Of a DNA stretch of 64,000 nt, positions 39,882 to 54,226 are shown one piece after another. Origin of the DNA: Betaproteobacteria bacterium (GTDB lineage Bacteria > Pseudomonadota > Gammaproteobacteria > Burkholderiales > Rhodocyclaceae); contig VEPL01000007.1 of assembly GCA_012026885.1 (NCBI GenBank), positions 318,409 through 382,408 on the forward strand. The letters run 5' to 3'. The notes below the pieces were generated by a model that searched no databases, was not told where the DNA came from, and worked only from the letters and a program-made list of their open reading frames with translations. How positions within the stretch are numbered: the stretch's first letter is position 1; every line of letters starts with the position of its first letter. The position numbers and the translations under genes were made by a program.

Positions 39882-42367
39882 TCGGCCTCGGCCGCCGCCT
39901 GCTGGCGCGCGAGCTGCATTCCGGCGAACTGCGCCTGCTCCTCGCCGCCCTTGCCATCGCGGTGATCGCCGTCACCACCGTCGGCTTCTTCACCGACCGC
40001 GTGCGCCTTGCGCTCGAGCGCCAAGCCACGCAGCTGCTCGGCGGCGATCTCCTGTTTGCCGCCGACCACGTGCCGCCGCCGCAAATCCGCGATGAAGCCC
40101 TTACCCGCGGACTGGCCACGGCCGATACGCTGACCTTTCCGAGCATGGTGACGGGCGCCGGGGGCGGCGCCCAGCTTGCCGATATCAAGGCAGCCGGCAC
40201 GGGCTACCCCTTGCGCGGGCGCCTGTCGACGACCGACAAGGCCGGCACACCGGGCAGTCCGCGTGACGGCGGCCCAGGCCCCGGTGTGGTCTGGGTGGAC
40301 GAGCGCCTCGCCGGGGCGCTCGGGCTCGAGGTCGGCCAGGTGGTCGGCATCGGGCGCAGCCGGCTCGCGGTGGCCGCGATCATCACCTTCGAGCCGGACC
40401 GCGGGGTCAATTTCTTCTCGCTGGCGCCACGGCTCCTCATGCACCTCGACGACGTGCCGGCGACCGGGCTGGTACAGACCGGATCGCGCCTGACCTACCG
40501 CTTCCTGGTGGCCGGTGACGAGGCGGCGGTGAGCGCCTATCGCGACTGGCTGCAGCCGCGCCTCGGGCGCGGGGAAAGGCTCGAGGACGCGGCGGGCGCA
40601 CGGCCGGAAATCCGCAATGCCCTCGACCGGGCGCAGCGTTTCCTCGGCCTGGCGACGCTGCTCACCGTGGTGCTGTCGGCGGTTGCCGCGGCGCTGGCGG
40701 CGCGCCGCTACCTGCAGCGCCACCTCGATGCCTGCGCCGTCATGCGTTGCCTGGGGGCGAGCCAGGGCCGCATCCTGCGCCTGCACGCCGCCCAGTTCGC
40801 CTGGCTGGCCATCGCCGCGGCGGCAATCGGCTGTGCCGGCGGCTATGCGGCCCATTTTGTCCTAATCGAGTGGCTGACGGCGCTGCTCGCGCTGCCCCTG
40901 CCGGCGCCGGGATGGCGGCCGCTGGCGCAGGGTGGGGCGGTTGCGGCAGTGCTCCTGTTCGGCTTCGCCTTTCCGCCCTTGCTGCAGCTGGCGCGCGTGC
41001 CGACGCTGCGCGTGCTGCGTCGCGAGCTGGGTCCGCCGCGGCCGTCGCTGCTCGGCGGCTACCTGCTCGGGGTCGCGGCGCTGACGGGACTGATGCTCTG
41101 GGCGGCCGGCGACATGCGTCTGGGGGCGTGGGTGGCCGGCGGATTCATGGCGGCGCTGGCGGTCTATTGGGCCGTGGCGCGCGCCGCCGTCGCCCTGCTC
41201 GGGCGGGCACGGCAGGGCGGTGCCGCGAGCTGGCGGCAGGGGCTGGCCAGCCTCGAGCGGCATGCGGCGGCAAGCACCGTGCAGATCGTCGCGCTGGCCC
41301 TCGGATTGACAGCCCTGCTGCTGTTGACCGTGACGCGCGGGGAGTTGCTCGCCGCCTGGTCGCGCGCTGCGCCTGCCGATGCGCCGGACCATTTCGTCAT
41401 CAACATCCAGCCCGACCAGCGTGATGGCGTCGCGGCGCTGCTCGCCACCGGCGCCGTCACCGCCGAGCTCGCGCCCATGGTGCGCGGGCGCCTGACCCAT
41501 GTCGGCGGGCGTCCGGTCAGCGCCGCCAGCTATCCCGACGACGAGCGGGCGCAGCGGCTCGTCGAGCGCGAATTCAACCTGTCTTGGCGGGCCGGGCTGC
41601 CGCCGGGCAACCGCATCGCCGCCGGCGCCTGGTTTGGCGATAGCGCCGATGGGCAGGGCGTCGCCTCGGTCGAGGAAGGTCTGGCGCGCACGCTGGGCAT
41701 CGCCGTCGGCGACGAATTGCGCTTCCACATCGCCGGCCGCGACATGGCGATGAAGGTCACCAGCCTGCGCCGCCTCGACTGGGACTCGATGCGCGTCAAT
41801 TTCTTCGTGCTGACGCCTCCCGGCGTGCTCGAGGGCGACCCGGCCAGTTACATCACCAGCTTTCACCTCGGTGCCGGGCGCGAGGCGCTCGGCCGCGAAC
41901 TGGTCGCCCGCTTCCCCAACCTGACGCTGATCGACCTGCGCGCGGTGCTGGCTCAGGTTCAGTCGATGATCGGCCAGGTGACGCGGGCAGTCCAGTTCGT
42001 CTTTCTCTTCACATTGCTGGCCGGGGCTGTCGTCCTGCTCGCGGCCCTCGTTGCCGCCTTCGACGAGCGGCGCTTCGAGCTGGCCCTGCTGCGCGCCCTC
42101 GGTGCTACACGCCACCAGTTGCGGCAAACCCTGGTGGTCGAGCTGGCTGCCGTCGGCGCCATCGCCGGCCTGATTGCCGGTGGCGGCGCGCTGCTGCTCG
42201 GGCAGGTTCTCGCTACCCGGGTATTCCAGCTCGACCTGCCGCCGGACTACCTGCTCCCTGTCGCCGCGGCGGCGGGCGGCGGGCTCCTGTCGGTGGCGGT
42301 CGGCTGGCTGGCTGCCCGCCGCCTGCTGGCGCCGCCGCCGATGCTGGCCCTGCGCGCCGGCGCCTGA
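39878..42367 (+). CDS. FtsX/YbbP-like ABC transporter permease
   Basis: 829 aa [43 protein letters not shown]...; C-terminal [25 protein letters not shown]. Confidence 0.87.
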   Translation: MIGLGRRLLARELHSGELRLLLAALAIAVIAVTTVGFFTDRVRLALERQATQLLGGDLLFAADHVPPPQIRDEALTRGLATADTLTFPSMVTGAGGGAQLADIKAAGTGYPLRGRLSTTDKAGTPGSPRDGGPGPGVVWVDERLAGALGLEVGQVVGIGRSRLAVAAIITFEPDRGVNFFSLAPRLLMHLDDVPATGLVQTGSRLTYRFLVAGDEAAVSAYRDWLQPRLGRGERLEDAAGARPEIRNALDRAQRFLGLATLLTVVLSAVAAALAARRYLQRHLDACAVMRCLGASQGRILRLHAAQFAWLAIAAAAIGCAGGYAAHFVLIEWLTALLALPLPAPGWRPLAQGGAVAAVLLFGFAFPPLLQLARVPTLRVLRRELGPPRPSLLGGYLLGVAALTGLMLWAAGDMRLGAWVAGGFMAALAVYWAVARAAVALLGRARQGGAASWRQGLASLERHAAASTVQIVALALGLTALLLLTVTRGELLAAWSRAAPADAPDHFVINIQPDQRDGVAALLATGAVTAELAPMVRGRLTHVGGRPVSAASYPDDERAQRLVEREFNLSWRAGLPPGNRIAAGAWFGDSADGQGVASVEEGLARTLGIAVGDELRFHIAGRDMAMKVTSLRRLDWDSMRVNFFVLTPPGVLEGDPASYITSFHLGAGREALGRELVARFPNLTLIDLRAVLAQVQSMIGQVTRAVQFVFLFTLLAGAVVLLAALVAAFDERRFELALLRALGATRHQLRQTLVVELAAVGAIAGLIAGGGALLLGQVLATRVFQLDLPPDYLLPVAAAAGGGLLSVAVGWLAARRLLAPPPMLALRAGA

Positions 42368-42404
42368 TGCGCCGGGGCGTCCGCCCGCTCGGGTAAAATG
42401 CGCC

Positions 42405-44624
<2,220 letters not shown>

Positions 44625-44628
44625 CACG

Positions 44629-45024
44629 ATGATTGCGATGGACGAACAGACCACCTACGACAAGATCGGCGGCGATGCCGCCGTCGCCCGCCTGTGCGAC
44701 CGCTTCTACGCGCTGATGGACAGCGTGCCGCAATTCGCCGAATTGCGCGCGCTGCATCCGGCCGACCTGCAAGGTTCGCGCGACAAGCTCTACATGTTCC
44801 TCTCCGGCTGGTTCGGCGGCCCCGACCTGTTCGTCGAGAAGTTCGGCCATCCGCGCCTGCGCGCCCGCCACATGCCGTTCGCGATCGGCGTCCGCGAGCG
44901 CGACCAGTGGGTCGCCTGCATGGTGCTGGCCATGGAGGAGGTCGGCATCGACGAAGGCGTGCGGACGAAGCTGCTGCAGAACTTCTTCAACACCGCCGAC
45001 TTCATGCGCAACCAGCCCGGGTAG
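44629..45024 (+). CDS. Group II truncated hemoglobin
   Basis: TTYDKIGGDAAVARLCDRFYALMDSVPQFAELRALHPADLQGSRDKLYMFLSGWFGGPDLFVEKFGHPRLRARHMPFAIGVRERDQWVACM. Confidence 0.92.
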   Translation: MIAMDEQTTYDKIGGDAAVARLCDRFYALMDSVPQFAELRALHPADLQGSRDKLYMFLSGWFGGPDLFVEKFGHPRLRARHMPFAIGVRERDQWVACMVLAMEEVGIDEGVRTKLLQNFFNTADFMRNQPG

Positions 45025-45100
45025 CGGTGGCGGGCACAAACGGGACGAAAGAAGGCCCGGGCTCTGCTAGAGTGGCACAAAAAAACGGAGGAGAGAGGAC

Positions 45101-46996
45101 ATGCGGACAGAGCAATATGTCGATGTCGAGATGGTGACGGCGCTCACCTGGCTGGGCGATGCGCTGCGCGAGAATTTCGGCGAATTCGACGACGATTTCC
45201 TGCTGCTGATGAAGTCGCACCTGCGCTGGGTGCATATCAAGGGCGGCGAAGTCCTATTCCGCCAGGGCGAAGTCGACCAGACCCTCTACATCGTCGTCGG
45301 CGGCCGCCTGCGCGTACTGCTTTGCGACGAACTCGGCGAGACCCACGTCCTCGGCGACATGCGCCGTGGCGAGACGGTCGGCGAAATGGCCCTGATCACC
45401 GGCGAACCGCGCACCGCGACCCTCGTCGCCGTGCGCGACAGCGTCCTGGTCGCCCTGTCGCGGGCCAGCTACGAGGCGGTCATCAGCCGCTACCCGCTGG
45501 TCTCGATGCAGGTCGCCCGCTTCATCATCGAACGCATCCGTCCATCGCTCTCCAAGCGCCGCCAGTGGGCGCGCCCGGGCGTCGTCGCCTTCCTGCCGGC
45601 GACGCGCGGGGCGCCGGTCCGCGCCCTGGTCGGCCGCCTGCTGCCCGACCTCGAGCGGCACGGCAGCGTCGTCCGCATCGATTCCGCCGGCGCCTGCGCG
45701 GCGCTCGGCGCGGACGTCCTCGCTGCCGCCATCGAGGGCGGCTCGGAAGAGGCCACCCATACGGTTTCACGCTGGGTAGACGCCATCGAGACCGCGCACG
45801 ACATGGTGGTCTTCGTCGGCGATGACGAGACGACGCCGTGGTCGCAGTATTGCCAGCAGCACGCCGACGAAGCGCTGTTCGTCGCCGACACCCGGGCGGC
45901 ACCCGGCGACCTGCTGCCCCTGCCGCCGCCGGATGACCTCTCGGTCGGCGAAATCCCGATCCGGGCGCACCGCACCCTGCTGCTCGTTCATCCGGAGACG
46001 ACCCGCGTGCCGCGCGATACGGCGGCCTGGCTCGACCGCATCCCGGCCGACAGCCACCTGCACCTGCGCGAGGGGCACGGCGGGGATTACCGGCGCATCG
46101 CCCGCACGCTCTTCGGTTCGGCGATCGGGCTGGTGTTCGGTGGCGGCGGGGCGCGCGGTTTCGCCCACCTCGGCGTCCTCAAGGCGATGGAGGAGGCTGG
46201 CATCCCGGTCGATTTCGTGGGCGGCACCAGCATCGGCTCGATCATGGCCACCTACGCGGCCTTCGACGTCTCTTCCAGCGAAGCCATCGCGCATGCCCGC
46301 CGGGCCTTCGCGAAGAATCCGACCAACGACATGAACCTCTTTCCGCTCATCTCGCTGTTCGGGGGCAAGCGGCTGCGCAGCACGATCAACGAGGGCATCC
46401 GCGCGCTGGCCGGCTTCGACGCGCACATCGAGGATGCCTGGAAGCCGCTGTTCTGCATCGCCTCCAATTACTCGCGTGCGGCGGAGATGGTGCTGCGGCG
46501 CGGTTCGCTCGGCAAGACGGTGCGTGCCAGCACGGCGATTCCGGCCGCGCTGCCGCCGGTCGTCATGGATGGCGACCTCGTCATCGACGGCGGCACGTTC
46601 AACAATTTCCCGACCGACGTGATGGCCGGGCAGCGCGTCGGCTTCATCATCGGCTGCGACCTGTCGAAGGGGGCAGCGCGCAAGCTCGACATGGAGGATG
46701 TGCCGTCGCCCTGGCAACTCGCGCTCGACCGCCTGCGGCCGCGGCGCAGCCGGCGCTACCGGCTGCCGGCGCTGTCGTCGATCATCCTCAACGTCAGCAT
46801 CATGCACAGCCAGGCGCGGCTCAAGGCATCGCGGGCCCAGGCCGACGTCTGCTTCTCGCCCGACCTCGGGCGGATCGGTCTGTTGAACTGGAAGGCTTTC
46901 GACGAAACGATCGAGCTCGGCTACCGCCACGCCCGCGACGTGATCGCCGGGCTGCCGGAGGAAACCCGCAACCGCCTCGCGCGCTCGGCGGACTAG
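45101..46996 (+). CDS. NTE-like patatin phospholipase with N-terminal cyclic-nucleotide-binding domain
   Basis: cNMP-like GEVLFRQGEVDQTLYIVVGGRLRVL...GETVGEMALITGEPRTATLVAVRDS; patatin FGGGGARGFAHLGVL...GGTSIGS...DGGTFNNFP. Confidence 0.93.
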   Translation: MRTEQYVDVEMVTALTWLGDALRENFGEFDDDFLLLMKSHLRWVHIKGGEVLFRQGEVDQTLYIVVGGRLRVLLCDELGETHVLGDMRRGETVGEMALITGEPRTATLVAVRDSVLVALSRASYEAVISRYPLVSMQVARFIIERIRPSLSKRRQWARPGVVAFLPATRGAPVRALVGRLLPDLERHGSVVRIDSAGACAALGADVLAAAIEGGSEEATHTVSRWVDAIETAHDMVVFVGDDETTPWSQYCQQHADEALFVADTRAAPGDLLPLPPPDDLSVGEIPIRAHRTLLLVHPETTRVPRDTAAWLDRIPADSHLHLREGHGGDYRRIARTLFGSAIGLVFGGGGARGFAHLGVLKAMEEAGIPVDFVGGTSIGSIMATYAAFDVSSSEAIAHARRAFAKNPTNDMNLFPLISLFGGKRLRSTINEGIRALAGFDAHIEDAWKPLFCIASNYSRAAEMVLRRGSLGKTVRASTAIPAALPPVVMDGDLVIDGGTFNNFPTDVMAGQRVGFIIGCDLSKGAARKLDMEDVPSPWQLALDRLRPRRSRRYRLPALSSIILNVSIMHSQARLKASRAQADVCFSPDLGRIGLLNWKAFDETIELGYRHARDVIAGLPEETRNRLARSAD

Positions 46997-47008
46997 TCCG
47001 GCAGCCGG

Positions 47009-47482
47009 CTACTCGACGATCAGCAGGCCTTCGACGCCGCGCTCGGCATGTCCTTCGAGGTGGCAGTGGGCGCGGTAGCGGCCGGCGACCAGCGGCACGA
47101 ACTCGAACTCGAGCTCGCCGCCGCGGCGCATGATCTCGAACTGGGTGAAGTGCTCGGCCCGGATCTCGGCCATGTTCGGTACCTCGACCTTGTGCGCGGC
47201 GATGCTGGCGAAGAAATCGGGCGCGTTCAGGTAATGCGTGTTGCCGCCGGTGTTGTGGATGCGCAGGCGGTAGGCCTGGCCGCGCTTCAGCGTGAGTTCG
47301 CGCGGTTGGAAGCCATAGTCGCGCAATTCGATGGTGACGTTCTCGGCGTGCTTCCAGTCGGCGGCGGCCAATGCCGCGGTACGCGCTTCGTCGGTGGCGC
47401 CGGCAGCCTTTGCGGCATGGCCGCCGGCACAGCCTGCGAGCAGGGCGACGGCGGCCAGCAGGGTCAGCCTGGATTGATTCAT
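47009..47482 (-). CDS. Cupredoxin-like lipoprotein
   Basis: MNQSRLTLLAAVALLAGCAGG lipobox; HCHLEGHAERGVEGLLIVE copper-site-like C-terminus. Confidence 0.8.
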   Translation of the reverse strand: MNQSRLTLLAAVALLAGCAGGHAAKAAGATDEARTAALAAADWKHAENVTIELRDYGFQPRELTLKRGQAYRLRIHNTGGNTHYLNAPDFFASIAAHKVEVPNMAEIRAEHFTQFEIMRRGGELEFEFVPLVAGRYRAHCHLEGHAERGVEGLLIVE

Positions 47483-47630
47483 GCGCTCACATCCCGGGTC
47501 GTTCTTGTTTTTGCCTATGCTAATCCAAGATGGCTCGCGAGGCGATGGCGGTACAAAAATGGCCGTCCGGGGATGCTGCGGCGCAACATGCGGTGATAGA
47601 ATCACGCCTTTGATTTTTCAGGCCTTCCCC

Positions 47631-49472
<1,842 letters not shown>

Positions 49473-49514
49473 ACGACGGCATGAGGGCGCAGCCAGGCGC
49501 TTTCATGAACCGGG

Positions 49515-49543
49515 AGGCGGCCGCCCAGGCCGCCTTCTTTTTG
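49515..49543 (+). terminator. Rho-independent terminator after bipA
   Basis: AGGCGGCC-GCCCA-GGCCGCCT followed by TCTTTTT. Confidence 0.75.
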
Positions 49544-49557
49544 CTCGCCGGCCGGCC

Positions 49558-50796
49558 GTGAAGCGAAGCCGCCACTGGCTCGGCTTGCTGTATGCAGGGC
49601 GCGCCGGCCACGCGATGATGTTTTCCGCCTATTCCGGCGTACTGCCCGCCGTGACGCTGGCCTGGGGCATGAGCGCCAGCGAGGCCGGGGCAATCCAGAG
49701 CGCCTGGCACCTCGGCTTCCTGGTCTCGCTGTTCATCACCGGCATCCTCGCCGACCGCATCGGGGCGCGTCCGGTCGTCCTGCGCTCGTCGTTGCTGGCT
49801 GCGGTCAGCGCCGTTGCGTTCGCCGTTTTCGCCGACGATTTCGACTCGGCCTTCCTGCTCTACGGCTTTGCCGGGCTGTGCGCCGGCGGTACCTACACGC
49901 CGGCGCTCAAGCTGATTTTCGAAGAAGCCGACCCCGTCCGGCGCGGCCGCGCCATGGGCGGCTACCTCGCTGCCGGGTCGGTCGGCTATGCGCTGGCGCT
50001 GGGCAGCATCGCGCTGCTCGTCGCCTCCGGCTGGCGGGCAGGGCTGCTCTGCGCCGCGGCGGGCGGCCTGGTCGGCTGCGCGCTTGTGCACCTTGCGCTG
50101 GCCGGCATGGATGACCGCCGCCCGGCCGGTGCACCGCCGTCGCCACTGCGCGGCATGGCGGACCTCGGGCGCAATCCGGCGGCCATCGGCTGCATCGGCG
50201 CCTACACGGCACACTGCTGGGAACTGCTCGGCATGTGGGCCTGGCTGCCGGCCTTCGTCGCCGCCTCGGCCCTGGCAGCGGGCGGCGCCGACCCGGCAAC
50301 GGCCGTTGGCGGCGGCATTGCGGTCGCGGCGCTGTCGCACCTGGTCAGCGCCGCCGGCAGCGTCGCCGGCGGTACCCTGTCCGACCGCCATGGCCGCGCC
50401 GCGGTGATGATGGCCGCCACCGTCGCCAGCCTGGCCTGCTCGCTCGCCTTCGGCTGGCTCTACGCGGCGCCGCTCTGGGTGGTGGCGGCCTTCGCGCTGG
50501 TCTACAACCTGGCGGCGATCGCCGATTCGTCGGTCTATTCGACGGCGCTGGCCGAAGTCGTGCCGGCCCGTTCGATCGGTGCTGCCTATTCGCTGCGTTC
50601 GGTGACGGGTTTCGCCGCCGGTGCGCTGGCGCCCTGGCTGTTCGGCATCGCGCTCGACGCCGGCCGGGCATGGTGGGGTGAATCCACCGCAGCCTGGGCG
50701 CTCGCCTGGACGTCGCTTGCCGCCGGCGGAATTGCCGGTCCTTTCCTGATTGCCAGCTATCGCCGCCACGCCGGGCGGCCGGTCGTTCGCGGCTAG
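49558..50796 (+). CDS. MFS transporter
   Basis: 12-TM pattern; GILADRIGARPVVLRSS; likely GTG start. Confidence 0.85.
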   Translation: MKRSRHWLGLLYAGRAGHAMMFSAYSGVLPAVTLAWGMSASEAGAIQSAWHLGFLVSLFITGILADRIGARPVVLRSSLLAAVSAVAFAVFADDFDSAFLLYGFAGLCAGGTYTPALKLIFEEADPVRRGRAMGGYLAAGSVGYALALGSIALLVASGWRAGLLCAAAGGLVGCALVHLALAGMDDRRPAGAPPSPLRGMADLGRNPAAIGCIGAYTAHCWELLGMWAWLPAFVAASALAAGGADPATAVGGGIAVAALSHLVSAAGSVAGGTLSDRHGRAAVMMAATVASLACSLAFGWLYAAPLWVVAAFALVYNLAAIADSSVYSTALAEVVPARSIGAAYSLRSVTGFAAGALAPWLFGIALDAGRAWWGESTAAWALAWTSLAAGGIAGPFLIASYRRHAGRPVVRG

Positions 50797-51860
50797 CCGC
50801 CGGTCATCGACATGAAGCGGACGACCTGCGGGGCGTCCATCTGCTGCGTGAAATCGTGCCCGTAGGGCTTGATGCCCATGCTGTCGATGATCGCCTGGCG
50901 CAGCGGCGCATTCTCGCCCGGATGGGCGCGCAGGACGGGGAGCAAGTGCAGCGCATCGTTCTGGCCGAGGCAAGGATACAGCTCGCCCTTGGCGGTGACG
51001 CGAACGCGGTTGCAGCTGTCGCAGAAGTTGTGGCTATGCGGCGAGATGAAGCCGACCCGCGATTCGCTGCCGGGGATGCGCCAATAGCGTGCCGGCCCGC
51101 CCGACGATTCGGTCGAGGGCAGCAACGTGAAGTGGGCGGCGAGCCGTTCGCGCGTTTCCTCGGAGGAGATGAAGGTGCCGCTGCGCCCGTGGATCTCGCC
51201 GAGGGGCATCTCCTCGATGAAGGAAATGTCCAGCCCGTGGTCGACCGCGAAGCGCACCAGGTCGACGAATTCGTCGTCGTTGATGCCGCGCATCATCACC
51301 GCGTTCAGCTTGGTCCGCTGGAAGCCGGCGGCCTTGGCCGCCTGGATCCCGCGCAGGACCTTGGCGAGGTCGCCGATGCGGGTGATCGCCTTGAAGCGGT
51401 CGGCCCTGAGCGTGTCGAGGCTGATGTTGAGACGGCGCACGCCCGCCGCGCGCAGGGCCGGCGCGTAGCGCTCGAGTTGCGAACCGTTGGTGGTCATCAC
51501 CAGCTGCTCGAGGCCGGGCAGGGCGCCCAGCCGCTCGAGCAGCCACAGCGCATCCTTGCGCACCAGCGGTTCGCCGCCGGTGATGCGCAGCTTGCTGACG
51601 CCAAGCCCGACGAACACCGAGGCGACCTGCAGGCATTCCTCCAGGCTCATGACCTCGTGCCGGGGCAGGAAGGTCATTTCCTCGGCCATGCAGTACGTGC
51701 AGCGGAAATCGCAGCGGTCGGTGATCGACAGGCGCACGTACGTGATGCGGCGCCCGTACTTGTCGACCAGCGTGCCCTCGGCATGGGCGGTCGTCACCTT
51801 GGGGACGAACCCGGCGGCGCCGTCGGGCGTGGCTTCCGGTCTCAGGGTTTCGTTGTGCAT
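50793..51860 (-). CDS. moaA: GTP 3',8-cyclase MoaA
   Basis: LSITDRCDFRCTYCMAEEMTFLPRHEVMSLEE; ITGGEPLVRKD; C-terminal CDSCNRVRVTAKGELYPCLG. Confidence 0.95.
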   Translation of the reverse strand: MHNETLRPEATPDGAAGFVPKVTTAHAEGTLVDKYGRRITYVRLSITDRCDFRCTYCMAEEMTFLPRHEVMSLEECLQVASVFVGLGVSKLRITGGEPLVRKDALWLLERLGALPGLEQLVMTTNGSQLERYAPALRAAGVRRLNISLDTLRADRFKAITRIGDLAKVLRGIQAAKAAGFQRTKLNAVMMRGINDDEFVDLVRFAVDHGLDISFIEEMPLGEIHGRSGTFISSEETRERLAAHFTLLPSTESSGGPARYWRIPGSESRVGFISPHSHNFCDSCNRVRVTAKGELYPCLGQNDALHLLPVLRAHPGENAPLRQAIIDSMGIKPYGHDFTQQMDAPQVVRFMSMTGG

Positions 51861-51961
51861 GGCTTGCGGGGCATGGGCTTCCGGCTCAGAATGGGGACGG
51901 CGCTGATGTGGCTGCCGATTATCGTGACTCGATACCCCAACGACAAGTGGAGAGATCAAAA

Positions 51962-52489
51962 ATGCAAAAGTTCATTTTGGCCGGCCTGCTCGGCAGCAGC
52001 GCGATCCTTGCCGGCTGCGCCGGCGGCATGATGAAGGACGAGTCCGCCAAGGCGACGGCGACACTGGGCGCGACGCAGGGCAACAAGGTGGCCGGCACGG
52101 TCAATTTCGTCCAGTCCGGCGACAAGCTCTTGGTCACCGCCGAAGTCACCGGGCTCAGCCCCGGCATGCACGGCTTCCATATCCACGAGAAGGGTGACTG
52201 TACGGCGCCCGATGGCACCAGCGCCGGCGGCCATTTCAACCCGGGTGGAAAGCCGCACGGCAACCCCGACCACGGCGACCACCACGCCGGCGACATGCCG
52301 CAGCTGGTGGCCGATGCCAACGGTGTCGCCCGCCTGACCGCCTATTTGTCGGCGGTGAAGATCGGCGACGGCCCGAACAACATCATCGGGCGCAGCATCA
52401 TCGTCCATGCCGCGCCGGACGACTTCAAGACGCAGCCGACGGGCAATTCCGGTGCCCGCCAGGCCTGCGGCCTGATCGTCGCCAAGTAA
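51962..52489 (+). CDS. sodC: Cu/Zn superoxide dismutase, secreted
   Basis: Lipobox LAGCAGG; GMHGFHIHEKGDCTAPDGTSAGGHFNPGGKPHG; C-terminal GNSGARQACGLI. Confidence 0.95.
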   Translation: MQKFILAGLLGSSAILAGCAGGMMKDESAKATATLGATQGNKVAGTVNFVQSGDKLLVTAEVTGLSPGMHGFHIHEKGDCTAPDGTSAGGHFNPGGKPHGNPDHGDHHAGDMPQLVADANGVARLTAYLSAVKIGDGPNNIIGRSIIVHAAPDDFKTQPTGNSGARQACGLIVAK

Positions 52490-52538
52490 CGGATTCCGGC
52501 TTCCCGGGGGCGTCGACCGCGACAGCGGCCGGCGTGCC

Positions 52539-53282
52539 TCAATGCGCCTGGCGGCGCGCCTGCTGCCAGTCCAGCACCGCCCGGGTCGAGTGGGCGAGGA
52601 TGGTCCGCCAGGTTTCCTCGGGCAGGTGGCCGCGCAAGGCCTCGAATAGCCGTCGCGTGCGCTCTCCGGCGGCCTCGCTACCCGGTTCGGAGAGCAGGCG
52701 GATCTGGATCCCGGCCAGCGCATCGGCGACCAGGCGCCAACCCAGTTCCGGCATCTGCCCGGCCGTCGCCACCAGCTGGCTGCCCAGCGCGGCGATGACG
52801 GGGTCGGCCTCGTCGTCGCCGGCACAGGCCACGCTCGCATGCCACAGGGCGAGATGGATGTTGCGCCGCACATCGATCTTGAAATCCATGGCGGCGCCTT
52901 CATCGCTATCCAGTATTTCGTAGTACTGCTGGAAACGGGCATCGTCGGTGGCATCGAGCGCCCCGCGCAGGCTGCCGAGCAGTGCGCTTAGTGCCGGCAT
53001 GGCGGCCAGCGCGAACGCCTGCGCATAGGCGACACCCCACTGGTCGAGCGCGGATACCATCAGCGCGGTACGCAGGGCAGGCCCGCTTTCGCCGGTTGCT
53101 GCAGCGCACCAGTTTCGGCAGCGCGACTCGACATCGGCCAGCGCGCCGGCGGTGGTCTGGGTGGATTCGTCCATGCCCAGGCGGAACAGCGCCACGAAGG
53201 CATCCTGGGCCATGCGCGCGGCCAGGCGCTGCTGTTCGGCCGGCAGTTGGGGGGCGAGCGGATCGGCGGGAAGGGCGTTCAT
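52539..53282 (-). CDS. Hypothetical protein
   Basis: 247 aa, coherent high-GC coding, no recognised motif. Confidence 0.6.
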   Translation of the reverse strand: MNALPADPLAPQLPAEQQRLAARMAQDAFVALFRLGMDESTQTTAGALADVESRCRNWCAAATGESGPALRTALMVSALDQWGVAYAQAFALAAMPALSALLGSLRGALDATDDARFQQYYEILDSDEGAAMDFKIDVRRNIHLALWHASVACAGDDEADPVIAALGSQLVATAGQMPELGWRLVADALAGIQIRLLSEPGSEAAGERTRRLFEALRGHLPEETWRTILAHSTRAVLDWQQARRQAH

Positions 53283-53380
53283 TGGGGGATCAGGGAGAGG
53301 GAGGGTAAGTCCGATACCTTATCCGGAAAGCGGGAAATCGCGTAGTGGCACGGCTTTCGACACTGATCGGAAATTAATTG

Positions 53381-53451
53381 GTGCAATGCACAAAAAACTG
53401 TTGACACGCCCTTTCCGCTATGTAGAATTGAGCCATGTTGCACCGCAGCAA
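53381..53451 (+). promoter_or_regulatory. Phasin promoter with flanking PhaR-like dyads
   Basis: TTGACA (53401-53406), N16, TAGAAT (53423-53428); dyads GTGCA-A-TGCAC (53381-53391) and TTGC-N6-GCAA (53438-53451). Confidence 0.55.
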
Positions 53452-53517
53452 AACAGCGCCGCGGGCCGCTCTTCCCAGTTTCTTGTTTTTTCATTGCCAA
53501 CCTACGGAGATACCACC

Positions 53518-54078
53518 ATGACCGTCAAGCCCCAAGACCTCTTCAACGCCAGCCTCGGCTCCGCTTCCTTCTTCGCCAACGTCGCCCTCGACGGTTTCGA
53601 GCGCATCGCCGCCCTGAACCTGAGCGCCGGCCGTTCGTTCGTCGAAGCCTCGTTCGCCAACACCCAGGCTCTGCTCGGCGCGACCGACGTCAAGTCCTTC
53701 GTCGAACTGCAGAAGGACCTGGCTGCCCCGACCCTCGAGCAGGGCGTCGCCTACGGCCGCAACGTGATCGCCATCACGACCGAAACCAAGGACAAGATCG
53801 CCAAGGAAATCGAAGCCAAGGTTGCTGAAGCCAACGCCCAGGTTTCCGCTCTGGTCGAGAAGGCCCTGGCCTCCGCCCCGGCCGGCTCGGAAGTCGCCGT
53901 CGCTGCCGTGAAGACCGCGATCAAGACCGCCAACGAAGCCTACGAAGGCCTCAACAAGGCTGTCAAGCAAGTTGCCGAAGCGACCGAAGCCAGCGTTTCC
54001 GCCGCTACCGAAGCCACCCTGAAGGCCGCCAACCTGGCGCCGGTCAAGGCTGCTCCGAAGGCCAAGAAGGCTGCCTGA
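53518..54078 (+). CDS. phaP: Phasin family protein
   Basis: MTVKPQDLFNASLGSASFFANVALDGFERIAALNLSAGRSFVEASFANTQALLGATDVKSF...; Ala/Lys-rich tail PKAKKAA. Confidence 0.9.
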   Translation: MTVKPQDLFNASLGSASFFANVALDGFERIAALNLSAGRSFVEASFANTQALLGATDVKSFVELQKDLAAPTLEQGVAYGRNVIAITTETKDKIAKEIEAKVAEANAQVSALVEKALASAPAGSEVAVAAVKTAIKTANEAYEGLNKAVKQVAEATEASVSAATEATLKAANLAPVKAAPKAKKAA

Positions 54079-54103
54079 TCCACGCGGTCAGCAAGTAAAA
54101 GAG

Positions 54104-54132
54104 AGGCCGGGACGAAAGTCCCGGCCTTTTTC
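54104..54132 (+). terminator. Rho-independent terminator of the phasin gene
   Basis: AGGCCGGGAC-GAAA-GTCCCGGCCT followed by TTTTCTTTTT. Confidence 0.92.
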
Positions 54133-54226
54133 TTTTTGCCCGCCCGTTTGGCACGGCACGGGCCGGAGGAAACGGCGTCGCGGGCCGATGCGGTAAGCTC
54201 TCGTCATTCTGTTTCAGGGACAGGGC

